This document shows positions 18,665-27,537 of a stretch of DNA of 64,000 nt, piece after piece. Below the pieces are notes generated by a model, which had not been told where the DNA came from, ran no database searches, and saw only the letters and a list, made by a program, of their open reading frames with translations. Every line of letters begins with the position of its first letter. Position 1 is the first letter of the stretch. The position numbers were made by a program, and so were the translations under genes. The stretch is from positions 1,798,001 to 1,862,000 of the forward strand of contig OZ242170.1 of assembly GCA_965205545.1 (NCBI GenBank), in the 5' to 3' direction. Source of the stretch: Bin55 sp965205545. GTDB lineage: Bacteria > Pseudomonadota > Gammaproteobacteria > Pseudomonadales > Azotimanducaceae.

Positions 18665-19342
18665 CTACGACGACGCTGGCGACAACACTGAGTCTTTGTC
18701 AGCACGGTTCTCTTCCACATCTTCGTCTGGACAGTGCACTTCGGACCACTCTGCCTTATCAGTGAATCCATCCAGATTCATTCTAAACGTGTATTGCGTA
18801 TCAAATGCTGTAACGCGAACTGTTGCAGCGGTTCCCTTCTTGAATTCACGTACAGTCCGCAACACATCTAGTTGATCCGATGCGACTATCACCGGTATTC
18901 CATCTTGAACCTGGTACTCAACGTTCAAGTCCATGATTGGAAAATCACCTACAAGTCCCCCGCTTCTATAAGGTCTAACAAAGATCCTGGGCTTTTCAAG
19001 TTGCTTTTGATTCCGTTTCTGATCGGCCTTGATGAGTTCGACCCAGCTTTCAAAATAAGAGTCCCCCAGCAGTTCGGTTGTAGAAAACGTCAGGGTTTTC
19101 TTGCAGTCATCTGTGCCAACTTCGTACCTGACATGATTGGAATCCGAATCGGATGTCCAGTCTTGCATCGTCGTGCTGTGAACAACCCGCTTGATTTCTT
19201 TACCGAGAGGAGAACCGGACGTTTCCACCGAACGTACCCACCCATTGATAACCCCTGGGTCTAACTGCTTCTCTTCGCACCATCCACTTGTGCACCAGAC
19301 CAAAGAACCTACAACCAGCGAAAGACTTAGCGTATTCCTCAT
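18665..19342 (-). CDS. Secreted protein of unknown function
   Basis: This is a 225-residue protein with a clear N-terminal signal peptide (hydrophobic residues about 4-19, followed by a Cys-containing TSGWCEE stretch). The ATG at 19340-19342 is preceded by GGAG at good spacing. The mature part is mixed alpha/beta and contains several cysteines; its last 25 residues are acidic and polar. No family was recognised. It is convergent with plsB and stands alone on its strand, so context gives no function. Confidence 0.75.
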   Translation of the reverse strand: MRNTLSLSLVVGSLVWCTSGWCEEKQLDPGVINGWVRSVETSGSPLGKEIKRVVHSTTMQDWTSDSDSNHVRYEVGTDDCKKTLTFSTTELLGDSYFESWVELIKADQKRNQKQLEKPRIFVRPYRSGGLVGDFPIMDLNVEYQVQDGIPVIVASDQLDVLRTVREFKKGTAATVRVTAFDTQYTFRMNLDGFTDKAEWSEVHCPDEDVEENRADKDSVLSPASS

Positions 19343-19559
19343 AACAATCTCCGAGATGCGTTAAATACCTACAAAACTCTTGAATTTAGATGCGCTGCAC
19401 GCCACGTTGGTTTCAAGAGTAGCAAAAACCTAACGACGTGCTGAAACGTAGTTCGATTGAAGTGCCAATCTCTCAGTAGCTGAGGCTCCAACTGTGGCTA
19501 TCCCCCATTCCCCGGCGCCAAGATTCTTAGTGCGTGAAGCCAGATGCAGAGCAAGAGAT

Positions 19560-20279
19560 TCATTTGGGTTGTGTACCAAAGACGTCGAATCGAATAGTCC
19601 TACCTTCGACTTGCCAATCTGGATTGCGAACCATCGACGTTTGCTTTCGACGATGCTTGATCACCACTCTGCTACGGGCATGATCTTGTGCAAGCTCAAA
19701 CAGCGAGTCCATATCCGTGTCCCGCGTCGCTAAGCATTCCAATACCTGCATGCGTCTCACTGGCAGAGCGCTGGTAGGGTGAGGTGGGAATATGGGGTCA
19801 AGATAGATCACATCAAAGGATTCCGAACTCGATCTAAGAAATTCAACGACGTCAATACACTCCACCGCCACTGAGATTCCAAGTCGGTGGCACAGGTCGC
19901 CTGCCATGGCCCAAACCAATGGATTGATCTCGGTAAGTTTTACTTCACACCCCAAAGAGCTCAGAGCTAGTGCATCGACTCCCCATCCACCTAAACCATC
20001 CAAGACCCGAGGTCGCCGATTGGCCGCGCAAGCCTTAGCAAGCGCGGATTCTCTTGCACCCTCCAATCGTGCCTGAATGCCTGTCTCAGACAGTGTGAAC
20101 GGTCGACTTTCTGGATGATCGAGGGCCAACTCTCCATTGTGGCAAACCAAGTGCCAGCTCTCTGGCGCGAGGCGGCGATCGGCAATTTCCAAATCCAATC
20201 GTCGAGCCAATTCAATTCCCGGCAAATCGTGGGAATCCAAGTAAATCAGAACTTTAGAATGGTCTCTTGCGGATTTCAT
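19560..20279 (-). CDS. rsmJ: RsmJ, 16S rRNA (guanine1516-N2)-methyltransferase
   Basis: RsmJ methylates G1516 of 16S rRNA using S-adenosylmethionine. The protein shows a SAM-binding segment (VLDGLGGWGVDALALSSLG) and the family catalytic loop YLDPIFPPHPTSALPVRRMQ, close to the DPMFP-type motif of E. coli RsmJ, with the KHRRK stretch near the end. The start was placed at the ATG 20277-20279 because the family begins shortly before the first strand; in-frame ATGs also occur at 20291, 20321 and 20339. None has a strong ribosome site. It overlaps the end of tsaB. Confidence 0.85.
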   Translation of the reverse strand: MKSARDHSKVLIYLDSHDLPGIELARRLDLEIADRRLAPESWHLVCHNGELALDHPESRPFTLSETGIQARLEGARESALAKACAANRRPRVLDGLGGWGVDALALSSLGCEVKLTEINPLVWAMAGDLCHRLGISVAVECIDVVEFLRSSSESFDVIYLDPIFPPHPTSALPVRRMQVLECLATRDTDMDSLFELAQDHARSRVVIKHRRKQTSMVRNPDWQVEGRTIRFDVFGTQPK

Positions 20280-20913
20280 CCTTAGAACCATCGCCGTTAC
20301 GTCTCGACTCTGATGCAACATAGGGAGTGTCGCCGTCAATCAGGTTCGGCAACGCCAAGTGAGGAGCAACTTGACTGTCAATCCGTTCTTGTGCCAGAGC
20401 TAGGATGTCCTCGGCGGAGACTCGCAGGTCTAGGTCGCTCACTATGTGTTCACGTCGCTTGATTTCCTGGACATCCTCGAGTTGGTCAGGTGCAACACAC
20501 TTGAGAGTTCCATCAATGACGCTATAGCTAGAAATGTACGCCTTGCCTTTGTGAGACTTGCGCTGTATCGCAAACTTGGACAAGCTGGGATTGAGTCTCA
20601 GCGCACGATGGGCCATCGCATCCGACGTTGGTACAGGAACGACATTGATGCCCAATCCCTGAGCAATCCCCTGGGCAACTGCAGCACCCAGTCTTACACC
20701 CGTAAACGAACCGGGCCCACAGGAAAACGCCACTAGCTCCAAACCGCCTCGAGTAAGTAGTGAAGACGACGACAATAGTCGATCGATCATTGTCAAAATC
20801 AGTTCGTTGTGCCGACGCGGCGCCACGACACTTTCCGCTAAGATATTGCGCCCGTGGCCAAGCGCGACGGAACAAATCTCCGATGTTGTCTCGAGAGCGA
20901 GTAGAGAATTCAT
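20254..20913 (-). CDS. tsaB: TsaB, tRNA threonylcarbamoyladenosine biosynthesis protein
   Basis: TsaB is the catalytically inactive Kae1-like partner of TsaD required for t6A37 modification of ANN-decoding tRNAs. The start is placed at the ATG 20911-20913, giving MNSLLALETTSEICSVALG, the ASKHA first-strand motif. The SCGPGSFTGVRLGAAVAQG segment (residues about 68-86) is diagnostic. Length is about 219 residues against 231 in E. coli. The frame stays open upstream for 54 codons, but that text does not match the family. Its ATG and the moeA ATG share the palindrome CATG. Confidence 0.92.
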   Translation of the reverse strand: MNSLLALETTSEICSVALGHGRNILAESVVAPRRHNELILTMIDRLLSSSSLLTRGGLELVAFSCGPGSFTGVRLGAAVAQGIAQGLGINVVPVPTSDAMAHRALRLNPSLSKFAIQRKSHKGKAYISSYSVIDGTLKCVAPDQLEDVQEIKRREHIVSDLDLRVSAEDILALAQERIDSQVAPHLALPNLIDGDTPYVASESRRNGDGSKDEIRKRPF

Positions 20914-22135
20914 GGCCCGTATGTTAACCGTCGATGACGCCCAGAAGAAACTCCGCGCGTTGATCAAACCCGTCGATGAATACGAGCCCCTACCGGTGTC
21001 GGAAGCACTGGGTCGTTCGCTTGCTTGGCCCGTATCTGCGCCCATTGACCTTCCACCATTCGATTGTTCTGCCATGGATGGCTACGCGATAGCGGCCTCC
21101 CAGACAGCTAACACGGGAGAGCAATTTCGTGTAGTTGGCGAGTCCCTAGCTGGACACCCCTTTAAAGAGACTCTCAATCTAGGAGAAGCCTGCCGCATCT
21201 TCACGGGGGCGGCAATTCCAACCGGCACCACGGCAATCGCCATTCAGGAACATACGTTTCGAGAAGACGACAAGATTGTGTTGAGCGATACCGTCAACTC
21301 GGGCAACAACATTCGTACAGCAGGGATGGACATCAAAATGGGTGACCGGTTGGCGAATACGGGTGAAAAGCTCACCCCGTTTGCTATTGGTTGGTTTGCT
21401 GCTTGCGGGATTTCGGAAGTCAATGTAGTTCGCAAGATCAAGGTGGCCATTTTCTCGACGGGAGACGAACTGCGCGACCCGGGAGAAGAGCTTGAGCACG
21501 GTCAGATCTACGAATCCAACCGCATGTCCCTTTCCATGCTACTGAAGTCCAAGCCGGTTGCAGTCACGGATTTAGGGCAACTCAAGGACAACAAGACAGC
21601 CATCAATCATGCAATTAGGGAGATTGCTCCTCATGTAGACCTGATCATCGCAAGCGGCGGCGTTTCCGTAGGAGACACCGACTTGGTTCGTCCCGTTATT
21701 GAAGAAATCGGAAAGCTTGAGTTTTGGAATATTGCACTGAAGCCAGGTAAGCCCCTTGCAGTGGGAAACGTTGACACAAGTTTGTTCTTTGGACTTCCCG
21801 GCAATCCTGTCTCTACGATCGTTACCTATCTCTTGTTCGTCGCACCTACAATCGATACGCTCTCCGGCCTGCCCTGGCGCAAACCCACTGCATTTACTGC
21901 CACGCTCTCGTCTGAGATCCAACATCGGTCAGGAAGGCGCGAATACCAGCGAGGCGTACTACATTCCATGAACCGCGTTCTCCACGTTACGCCAACGGGA
22001 GACCAGAGCTCAAACAGGCTGGCCTCTTTCTACCAATGCAACTGCCTTATTGAGGTGCCGACACATCGTGCGACATTACGTCAAGGCGAGTCGGTCAACG
22101 TGTTCATTCTGCCTGGGCTCCACACATTTGTGTAA
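20912..22135 (+). CDS. moeA: MoeA, molybdopterin molybdenumtransferase
   Basis: MoeA inserts molybdate into adenylylated molybdopterin to make the molybdenum cofactor. Conserved text: PPFDCSAMDGYAI (residues about 48-60), GEACRIFTGAAIPTG, ISTGDEL-like FSTGDELRDPGEEL, and the MPT-binding-fold segments ASGGVSVGDTD and FFGLPGNPVS. Starting at the ATG 20912 gives about 407 residues, close to the E. coli 411. An in-frame ATG at 20921 is an alternative. The start codon overlaps that of divergent tsaB by two bases, so neither gene can have a separate intergenic promoter. No other moa/mob gene is in the window. Confidence 0.94.
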   Translation: MARMLTVDDAQKKLRALIKPVDEYEPLPVSEALGRSLAWPVSAPIDLPPFDCSAMDGYAIAASQTANTGEQFRVVGESLAGHPFKETLNLGEACRIFTGAAIPTGTTAIAIQEHTFREDDKIVLSDTVNSGNNIRTAGMDIKMGDRLANTGEKLTPFAIGWFAACGISEVNVVRKIKVAIFSTGDELRDPGEELEHGQIYESNRMSLSMLLKSKPVAVTDLGQLKDNKTAINHAIREIAPHVDLIIASGGVSVGDTDLVRPVIEEIGKLEFWNIALKPGKPLAVGNVDTSLFFGLPGNPVSTIVTYLLFVAPTIDTLSGLPWRKPTAFTATLSSEIQHRSGRREYQRGVLHSMNRVLHVTPTGDQSSNRLASFYQCNCLIEVPTHRATLRQGESVNVFILPGLHTFV

Positions 22136-22303
22136 TTTGAGCTAGGTTGCGCGGGTAGCGTTGCTGCCAGCTGACCTAAGACCGTTCCAAACAGTCAGGT
22201 AGTGCAGTGTTGCACAGTTGCTGGACAATGCATTTCGCCAGCAGGTGTCAAACGTCACAGTCTCCGGAGCACGCACAAGCGCTTCATTCAATTGCACTTG
22301 GAC

Positions 22304-22945
22304 CTAGCTAAGTGGGGCAACCGCGTCTGCAATTCGCTTTCGAATATCCTCAACCGCACCGCGGGCATTTACCTCAATGTATTCCAACTTAGTGTCCTTG
22401 TAGTAGTCGATCAATGGAGCGGTTTGTGCACGGTAGACACCAAGTCGGTTGCGAACCGTCTCTTCCCTATCGTCGTCTCGATGAATCAGGGGTTCGCCCG
22501 TGATATCGTCCATTCCTTCCGACTTGGGGGGATTGAACACTATGTTGTAAGTTCTGCCACTCGGTTCGTGTACTCGCCGACCAGTGATCCGTTCAACGAT
22601 TACAGCGTCGTCAATCTGCAGTTCGACTACAGCATCTATTCTCACACCAAGATCCGCAAGGCCTGAAGCCTGCGTGAGGGTTCTTGGGAAGCCATCAAAC
22701 AAACAACCTCGACTGCAATCGGGTCTCTGCAATCGTTCTGCAACTAAACCAAGGATGATCTCGTCCGATACCAGATCACCCCGTTCCATTACCGACTTGG
22801 CCTGCATTCCCAATGGCGTACCGTCGGAAATCGCATTTCGCAACATGTCCCCAGTGGATATCTGGGGAATGGAGTAGTCTTGGCATACGAAATTCGCTTG
22901 AGTTCCCTTACCAGATCCCGGAGGACCGAGAAAGATCAAATTCAT
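22304..22945 (-). CDS. adk: Adk, adenylate kinase
   Basis: Adk interconverts ATP, ADP and AMP. The 213-residue protein begins MNLIFLGPPGSGKGTQ (P-loop), has DGFPRTLTQA in the middle, and a long-form LID domain (GRRVHEPSGRTYNIVFNPP) without the zinc-binding cysteines of Gram-positive enzymes, as in Gammaproteobacteria. The ATG is at 22943-22945. It follows relA by about 50 bases on the same strand and may be the last gene of the rnc-era-recO-relA string, facing moeA across a 168-base gap. Confidence 0.96.
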   Translation of the reverse strand: MNLIFLGPPGSGKGTQANFVCQDYSIPQISTGDMLRNAISDGTPLGMQAKSVMERGDLVSDEIILGLVAERLQRPDCSRGCLFDGFPRTLTQASGLADLGVRIDAVVELQIDDAVIVERITGRRVHEPSGRTYNIVFNPPKSEGMDDITGEPLIHRDDDREETVRNRLGVYRAQTAPLIDYYKDTKLEYIEVNARGAVEDIRKRIADAVAPLS

Positions 22946-22996
22946 TGATGTGCCCGTCGCCTTGACCTAGTCGAAAACCATCTTCAATGGCTGCAC

Positions 22997-24946
22997 TCAA
23001 TCTTCGCCGTTGATACGTCGAACATCTACAACGTCCTGAATCGCTCTGAGCTTGTTGATCACTGTTCGCGCTAGGTCAAAATTCTCTACTTCAACTTTTA
23101 GCTTAATGGTCGCGGCTTCGCCCGCAAGTGGTGAATCAATCGTGGCGCCTACAACATTGACTGAAAGCTCGGCAAGCGCAAGCGTTATGTCCAAAAGAAG
23201 TCGAGGACGATCCAAGGCCTCAACTTCCAATTCCTGGACGATTCTGGTCTCTGGGGCCTCTCCTTGATGTTCCCCTGTTTCCTCTACGGCAGCGCCGTCA
23301 ATGAGTCCCGTTGGCAATAGATCGCGCACTGACTGATCGCCAACAGCTACGGCACTATACATGTCGTCAACTGCTTTGTACCCATTGTCCTCTGCCAATT
23401 TCTCAACATCCACGTCAATCTTCATTCGCTGACACTCTTCCAAGAGCCATTCGCGACCAGCCACAACATTCTTGTCGTCGTTCTGGGATCGAAACCAGTC
23501 TTGGATGTTTCTTCGAGCGCGAGACGTTCGGACATACCCCAGCTCGGTGTCCAGCCACTTGCGTTCGGGCATAGCATCGGGCTGCGTAATAATTTCCACC
23601 ATCTGGCCAGTCTCCAGAGGGTCGTTGAGGGGCTTGTCAATGCCATTGATCTTCACGCCGCAACAGTGGTTTCCGATCTCCGTATGCACGTAGTAGGCGA
23701 AATCCACCGCAGTAGAACCCGCCGGCAGATCCATGACGTGCCCCTTAGGCGTCGCAATGTAGATGCTTTGAGGAGCGTCATTGCGACGAGTGAAGTCGAT
23801 GTATTCGCGTATTTCCATCTCCTCTTGCCAATTCAGCACCTCTCGCATCCAATCGACTTTGCCCATGTTCAAGGCCGCGTCGTCGTCCTTGTAGGACCAA
23901 TGTGCACATATGCCCAACTCAGCTGCATGGTGCATCTTGTGAGTTCGCACCTGCACTTCGAGGTTCCTTCCCCGAGGACCAACTACCGCAGTATGGATGG
24001 ACCGATAGCCATTGCCTTTGGGATTGGCGATATAGTCGTCAAAGGTGTTGGGTATAGGCGGCCAGGAGGTGTGAACTACCCCCAGAACCGCATAGCACTC
24101 GGGTGACTCGTCGACAATTACTCGGACCGCTTCCACGTCGTAGACTGCATCAAACGAGATGTTCTTCTCCTGCATTTTGCGCCAAATCCCATAGATGTTC
24201 TTGGCGCGGCCCGTTACCGTCGCATCGATGCCAGCGTGGCCCAAGCGCCAGCGCAAGTCCTCGCACACTGCTGCCACTTGCTTTTGTCGTCCCTGTCTCT
24301 TTTCCGCCAGTTGATCCTCGATTTCCTGATAGCTGGTTTCGTGGAGGTAGGCAAATGAGAGATCTTCGAGCATCCACTTGATCTGCCATATGCCCAATCG
24401 ATTCGCTAGTGGGCAATAGAATCCCAGTACTTCATTTGCGATTTTCTTACGTTGTGGTTCTGGAAAGTCTCGAGCCAACCTCAGCATGACAAGCCTTTCC
24501 GCCAACTTAAGAACTGCGACCCTTGGATCATCGATCAAAGCTATGAGCATTCTTCGCACATTCTTGCTTTGATCACGCGATTGACGGTCCAAAAAAGGAG
24601 TACCGGTGTCTGAAACTACATCGGCTTGCGCCATGCGCAGGAGTGCTGTAACCAGCTTGCCAATGCCTTGATTGTCGATCTGCGACGATTCGATTTCCTT
24701 GTTGCGAACCGGGTAGAAGAGCGCTCCCGCAAGAACAACCGGCATATCGGCTTTCAGCATCAGGAGAATTCTTGCAATGCTTGCAGCTTCTTCCTTGCAA
24801 CTAGTTGGTTGGATTAGGCGTTCGACATGCAGAATGGTTTGTCGCTGATCGGGCTCTTTTCGCACGAGGTCGGCAACCCAGTCGTCAGACAAATTGCCGA
24901 TATGTTCGTCAAGCAAAACAGACTTCGCTCCGAAGGAACGGCTCAT
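22997..24946 (-). CDS. relA: RelA, (p)ppGpp synthetase lacking the zinc-finger domain
   Basis: RelA makes (p)ppGpp on ribosomes carrying uncharged tRNA. The order is a degenerate hydrolase domain with no HD motif (the site reads ALFYPVRNKE), then the synthetase domain (RAKNIYGIWRKMQEKN, NPKGNGYRSIHTAVVGP, VRTHKMHHAAELGICAHW). A TGS domain (YIATPKGHVMDLPAGSTAVD), an alpha-helical region ending near GDQSVRDLL, and an ACT/RRM domain (EALDRPRLLLDIT) follow. The conserved Cys-rich zinc-finger domain normally between the last two is absent; only about 30 cysteine-free residues join them. The total is 649 residues against 744 in E. coli. Its start overlaps recO as ATGA. Confidence 0.93.
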   Translation of the reverse strand: MSRSFGAKSVLLDEHIGNLSDDWVADLVRKEPDQRQTILHVERLIQPTSCKEEAASIARILLMLKADMPVVLAGALFYPVRNKEIESSQIDNQGIGKLVTALLRMAQADVVSDTGTPFLDRQSRDQSKNVRRMLIALIDDPRVAVLKLAERLVMLRLARDFPEPQRKKIANEVLGFYCPLANRLGIWQIKWMLEDLSFAYLHETSYQEIEDQLAEKRQGRQKQVAAVCEDLRWRLGHAGIDATVTGRAKNIYGIWRKMQEKNISFDAVYDVEAVRVIVDESPECYAVLGVVHTSWPPIPNTFDDYIANPKGNGYRSIHTAVVGPRGRNLEVQVRTHKMHHAAELGICAHWSYKDDDAALNMGKVDWMREVLNWQEEMEIREYIDFTRRNDAPQSIYIATPKGHVMDLPAGSTAVDFAYYVHTEIGNHCCGVKINGIDKPLNDPLETGQMVEIITQPDAMPERKWLDTELGYVRTSRARRNIQDWFRSQNDDKNVVAGREWLLEECQRMKIDVDVEKLAEDNGYKAVDDMYSAVAVGDQSVRDLLPTGLIDGAAVEETGEHQGEAPETRIVQELEVEALDRPRLLLDITLALAELSVNVVGATIDSPLAGEAATIKLKVEVENFDLARTVINKLRAIQDVVDVRRINGED

Positions 24947-25665
24947 GTCGTTCCTTGCGCCTCATGATCCTGAGTCGCGCGAGACCCAAAGAGGGATCGA
25001 GAGAGTATTTCCTGTTCGCCAATTTGGTGCTGCAACGCGGATCGCAAGACATACTTAGCGACGGCTCTCGTTCGTGGTTGCGAATAGTCGTCTCGAGATA
25101 TGGCAAGGAGCGAAGCTCCATCGAATCCCTTTGCGTTCCCGTTCTCCAATCTTCGAAACCCTCCTTCTGCCATGTACTCGTATCGCTCGGAGGGATCTAT
25201 GGAGGCACCGTTGGACGCTTCGACATCAAACACGATTTCGTAGCCCAAACCCTTCAAGAGAGTCCGTTCAAATGAGCGCAGTAGCGGTTCGACATCCAAC
25301 TGTTCGTCGCCAAGGGCGCTCATAGATTCAACGTAGATATCGAACAATCCTTCAACATGCTCTTCCGGTCGTGTCGTTTTTGCCACCAATTCGTTCAGAT
25401 AGAGACCCAAATAGAGCTTTCTGCCCTCGATGGGAAAAATTTTTTCGATTTCACACTGCAAAATCGTCACTAGTTGGCTCTTGCCACGCCAGGCAATGCT
25501 GTATTCGACAAACAACTCAAGACTGCTTTGATGCTTTGAGCCCGATCGGTGGACGCCGGAAATGCGACCATTTCGGTCGGTAAGGAAGTCCACGAGCCAT
25601 CGCGAGTCGGTGTAGGGCCGTCTGTGGAGCAATACTCCACGGTCAGTGATTCCGGAAGCGATCAT
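24943..25665 (-). CDS. recO: RecO, DNA repair protein
   Basis: RecO loads RecA onto SSB-coated DNA together with RecR and anneals strands. The 240-residue protein has the N-terminal OB-fold (VLLHRRPYTDSRWLVDFLT and GRISGVHRSGSKH) and a helical C-terminal part with LLRSFERTLLKGLGYE, the usual landmark. Length is normal and, as in many Gammaproteobacteria, the zinc cysteines are lacking. The ATG at 25663-25665 overlaps the era stop and its stop overlaps the relA start (both ATGA). Confidence 0.93.
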   Translation of the reverse strand: MIASGITDRGVLLHRRPYTDSRWLVDFLTDRNGRISGVHRSGSKHQSSLELFVEYSIAWRGKSQLVTILQCEIEKIFPIEGRKLYLGLYLNELVAKTTRPEEHVEGLFDIYVESMSALGDEQLDVEPLLRSFERTLLKGLGYEIVFDVEASNGASIDPSERYEYMAEGGFRRLENGNAKGFDGASLLAISRDDYSQPRTRAVAKYVLRSALQHQIGEQEILSRSLFGSRATQDHEAQGTT

Positions 25666-26561
25666 CGGTAACCTAGTGCAGCCATGGCTAGCCTTTCGTT
25701 GGTCCAGCCTCGACGAACCCGTACGACGATATTGAGAAAGACTTGATTTTGCAGGAAATTCTCTATGGACTGGCGAGAGGATTGACCGATGGATTTCAGG
25801 CGTTTGCCCGCCTTTCCTATGACGATTCCCTTCTGACTCTCTTTCTCCACATATATTATCGCATCGATAACGGTGACCTTGCTTTCCTCCCTATAGCTCT
25901 CCACGACTACTGTTGTGCGATAGGGAAGCTCGTCGCCAAGCTGTCGCACCACCTTTTCTCGGATCATTTCTGCAACGAGAAAACGCGTCGGTCGGTCCGT
26001 TATCTCGTCTTCTGCGTACAAGTGAGGACCTTCCGGCATCCGTCTGCCAATTTGCTCAACCAATATGTCAAGTCCGTCGTTCTTCAACGCCGAGATCGGA
26101 ATGATCTCTTCATAGGGGTATTTTTCGCTCACTAGTTGCATGAATGGCAGCAACTTCGACTTGGGATCCACTTTGTCCACCTTGTTCATGACGCAGATTG
26201 CCTGGCTGCTCGACGACACAAGATGGTTCATCACCAATTCGTCCTCGGCTCGCCAACCTCGCGCATCCAAAACATGAAGGCACATGTCCACGTCCGACAG
26301 CACTCCAACTGCCTGTTGATTCATGTAGTGGTTGATGGCATTGCCGGATCCCTCTTCCAGCGCATGCATCCCCGGTGTATCAACAAACATCAGCTGAACT
26401 TCTCGCTGGGTGTGGATTCCCAGTAGTCGGTGACGGGTAGTTTGAGGCTTTCTGGATGTAATGCTCAATTTGACGCCAAGAATGTGATTGAGCAATGTCG
26501 ACTTGCCGACATTGGGACGACCCACGATGGCAACAAAGCCGGAGCGTGTTGGCGCGCTCAT
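25662..26561 (-). CDS. era: Era, GTPase for 30S ribosome maturation
   Basis: Era is a GTP-dependent assembly factor that binds the 3' end of 16S rRNA. The 299-residue protein has the G1 motif GRPNVGKS (residues 14-21), a DTPG G3 motif, NKVD G4 motif and a C-terminal KH domain with KGIVIGKAGKRLKSIG and the RVRRGWTN end segment. The order rnc-era-recO is conserved and here all junctions are four-base ATGA overlaps. Confidence 0.97.
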   Translation of the reverse strand: MSAPTRSGFVAIVGRPNVGKSTLLNHILGVKLSITSRKPQTTRHRLLGIHTQREVQLMFVDTPGMHALEEGSGNAINHYMNQQAVGVLSDVDMCLHVLDARGWRAEDELVMNHLVSSSSQAICVMNKVDKVDPKSKLLPFMQLVSEKYPYEEIIPISALKNDGLDILVEQIGRRMPEGPHLYAEDEITDRPTRFLVAEMIREKVVRQLGDELPYRTTVVVESYREESKVTVIDAIIYVEKESQKGIVIGKAGKRLKSIGQSSRQSIENFLQNQVFLNIVVRVRRGWTNERLAMAALGYR

Positions 26562-27274
26562 GACTGCAGCAGTTCGAGCATCTTTTGCGCGGCTTCTGTT
26601 TCAGCGTCCTGGATACTCTTGGATTCCCCGTAAGTTGAAAAGGAAGTTCCAGGCACTGTGCACAGCACCTTCCAACCGAGTACTTTCCCTTTGCTCTCGC
26701 GCTTTTCGCTGGAGTACGTCGGATACACCTTATGCTGCTTAATGGTCAGTTCCTGCAACATAGTCTTCGGATGAGCCGAGTCAGCATGCCGAAAAACCCT
26801 GCGTTCCTCGGACGAGCCTTCTCGGTTGGGTACTAACTTGAAGTGCCTATTCACGAAATCCACAACGTCTTGCATGTTTCCATCTAGATAGATGGCCGCG
26901 ATTACTGCTTCAAGGGCTCCTGCCAATACGCTGTCGTTTTCCACTACCCCATCTTTGCGTGCACCCTTTCCCAACCTGATCTCGGGCCCGATTTCCAACT
27001 CCGACGCCACAGACGCCAGCTGATTGTTGTTTTCAATTGCAACTCGTCCACGGGTGAGATTTCCCTCCTCGTGGTCAGGCAATTGGTCGTAAAGAATGTC
27101 GCTTAGCACGAACTTCAATACAGCATCGCCGAGAAACTCCAATCTTTCGTTGTCAGGCTGTCCAAAGCTCGCATGAGTGAGCGCGTGAATCAACAGTGAA
27201 TCGTCCTTGAACTGGTAACCCAGCCGCTTCTGCAAGCGAGAGAAATTTCTGTCTACATCGCTAGACTGTGCCAT
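26558..27274 (-). CDS. rnc: Rnc, ribonuclease III
   Basis: RNase III cuts double-stranded RNA, including the rRNA precursor. The 238-residue protein has the signature ERLEFLGDAVL (residues about 38-48) and the second catalytic region NDSVLAGALEAVIAAIYLD, followed by a C-terminal double-stranded-RNA-binding domain (PKTMLQELTIKQH to AAQKMLELL). The dsRBD is somewhat diverged in its middle. Unlike many relatives, lepB is not found upstream; an ECF sigma factor diverges from it across 263 bases. Confidence 0.96.
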   Translation of the reverse strand: MAQSSDVDRNFSRLQKRLGYQFKDDSLLIHALTHASFGQPDNERLEFLGDAVLKFVLSDILYDQLPDHEEGNLTRGRVAIENNNQLASVASELEIGPEIRLGKGARKDGVVENDSVLAGALEAVIAAIYLDGNMQDVVDFVNRHFKLVPNREGSSEERRVFRHADSAHPKTMLQELTIKQHKVYPTYSSEKRESKGKVLGWKVLCTVPGTSFSTYGESKSIQDAETEAAQKMLELLQS

Positions 27275-27537
27275 AGCCCAGATCGATTGAGGGTTTCGTT
27301 CAGGATTTTAGAGTAGTTCAGCAATGTTGCAGGCTGCTCGGGTAGGTTCGCGAGTAGTCAGGAACACCCAACTGTCCCAGCAGCGTGCATTGATCTTCAA
27401 GAGCTTTGCAGCAACTGACTTGGGTCTCCAAAAAGTTGGATACAAATTATCCTTTTTAAAAAAATCTACCAAATTCGGGAAGAAACCCCGCTCCAAATCC
27501 GACAGGAAGGCACCACGTCCTCGAAAACTGATCGACG

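Noticed and set aside
20914..21075. Longer start for tsaB, 54 codons upstream
   Set aside because: The added residues do not resemble the family, and the ASKHA first strand begins at the ATG 20911-20913.
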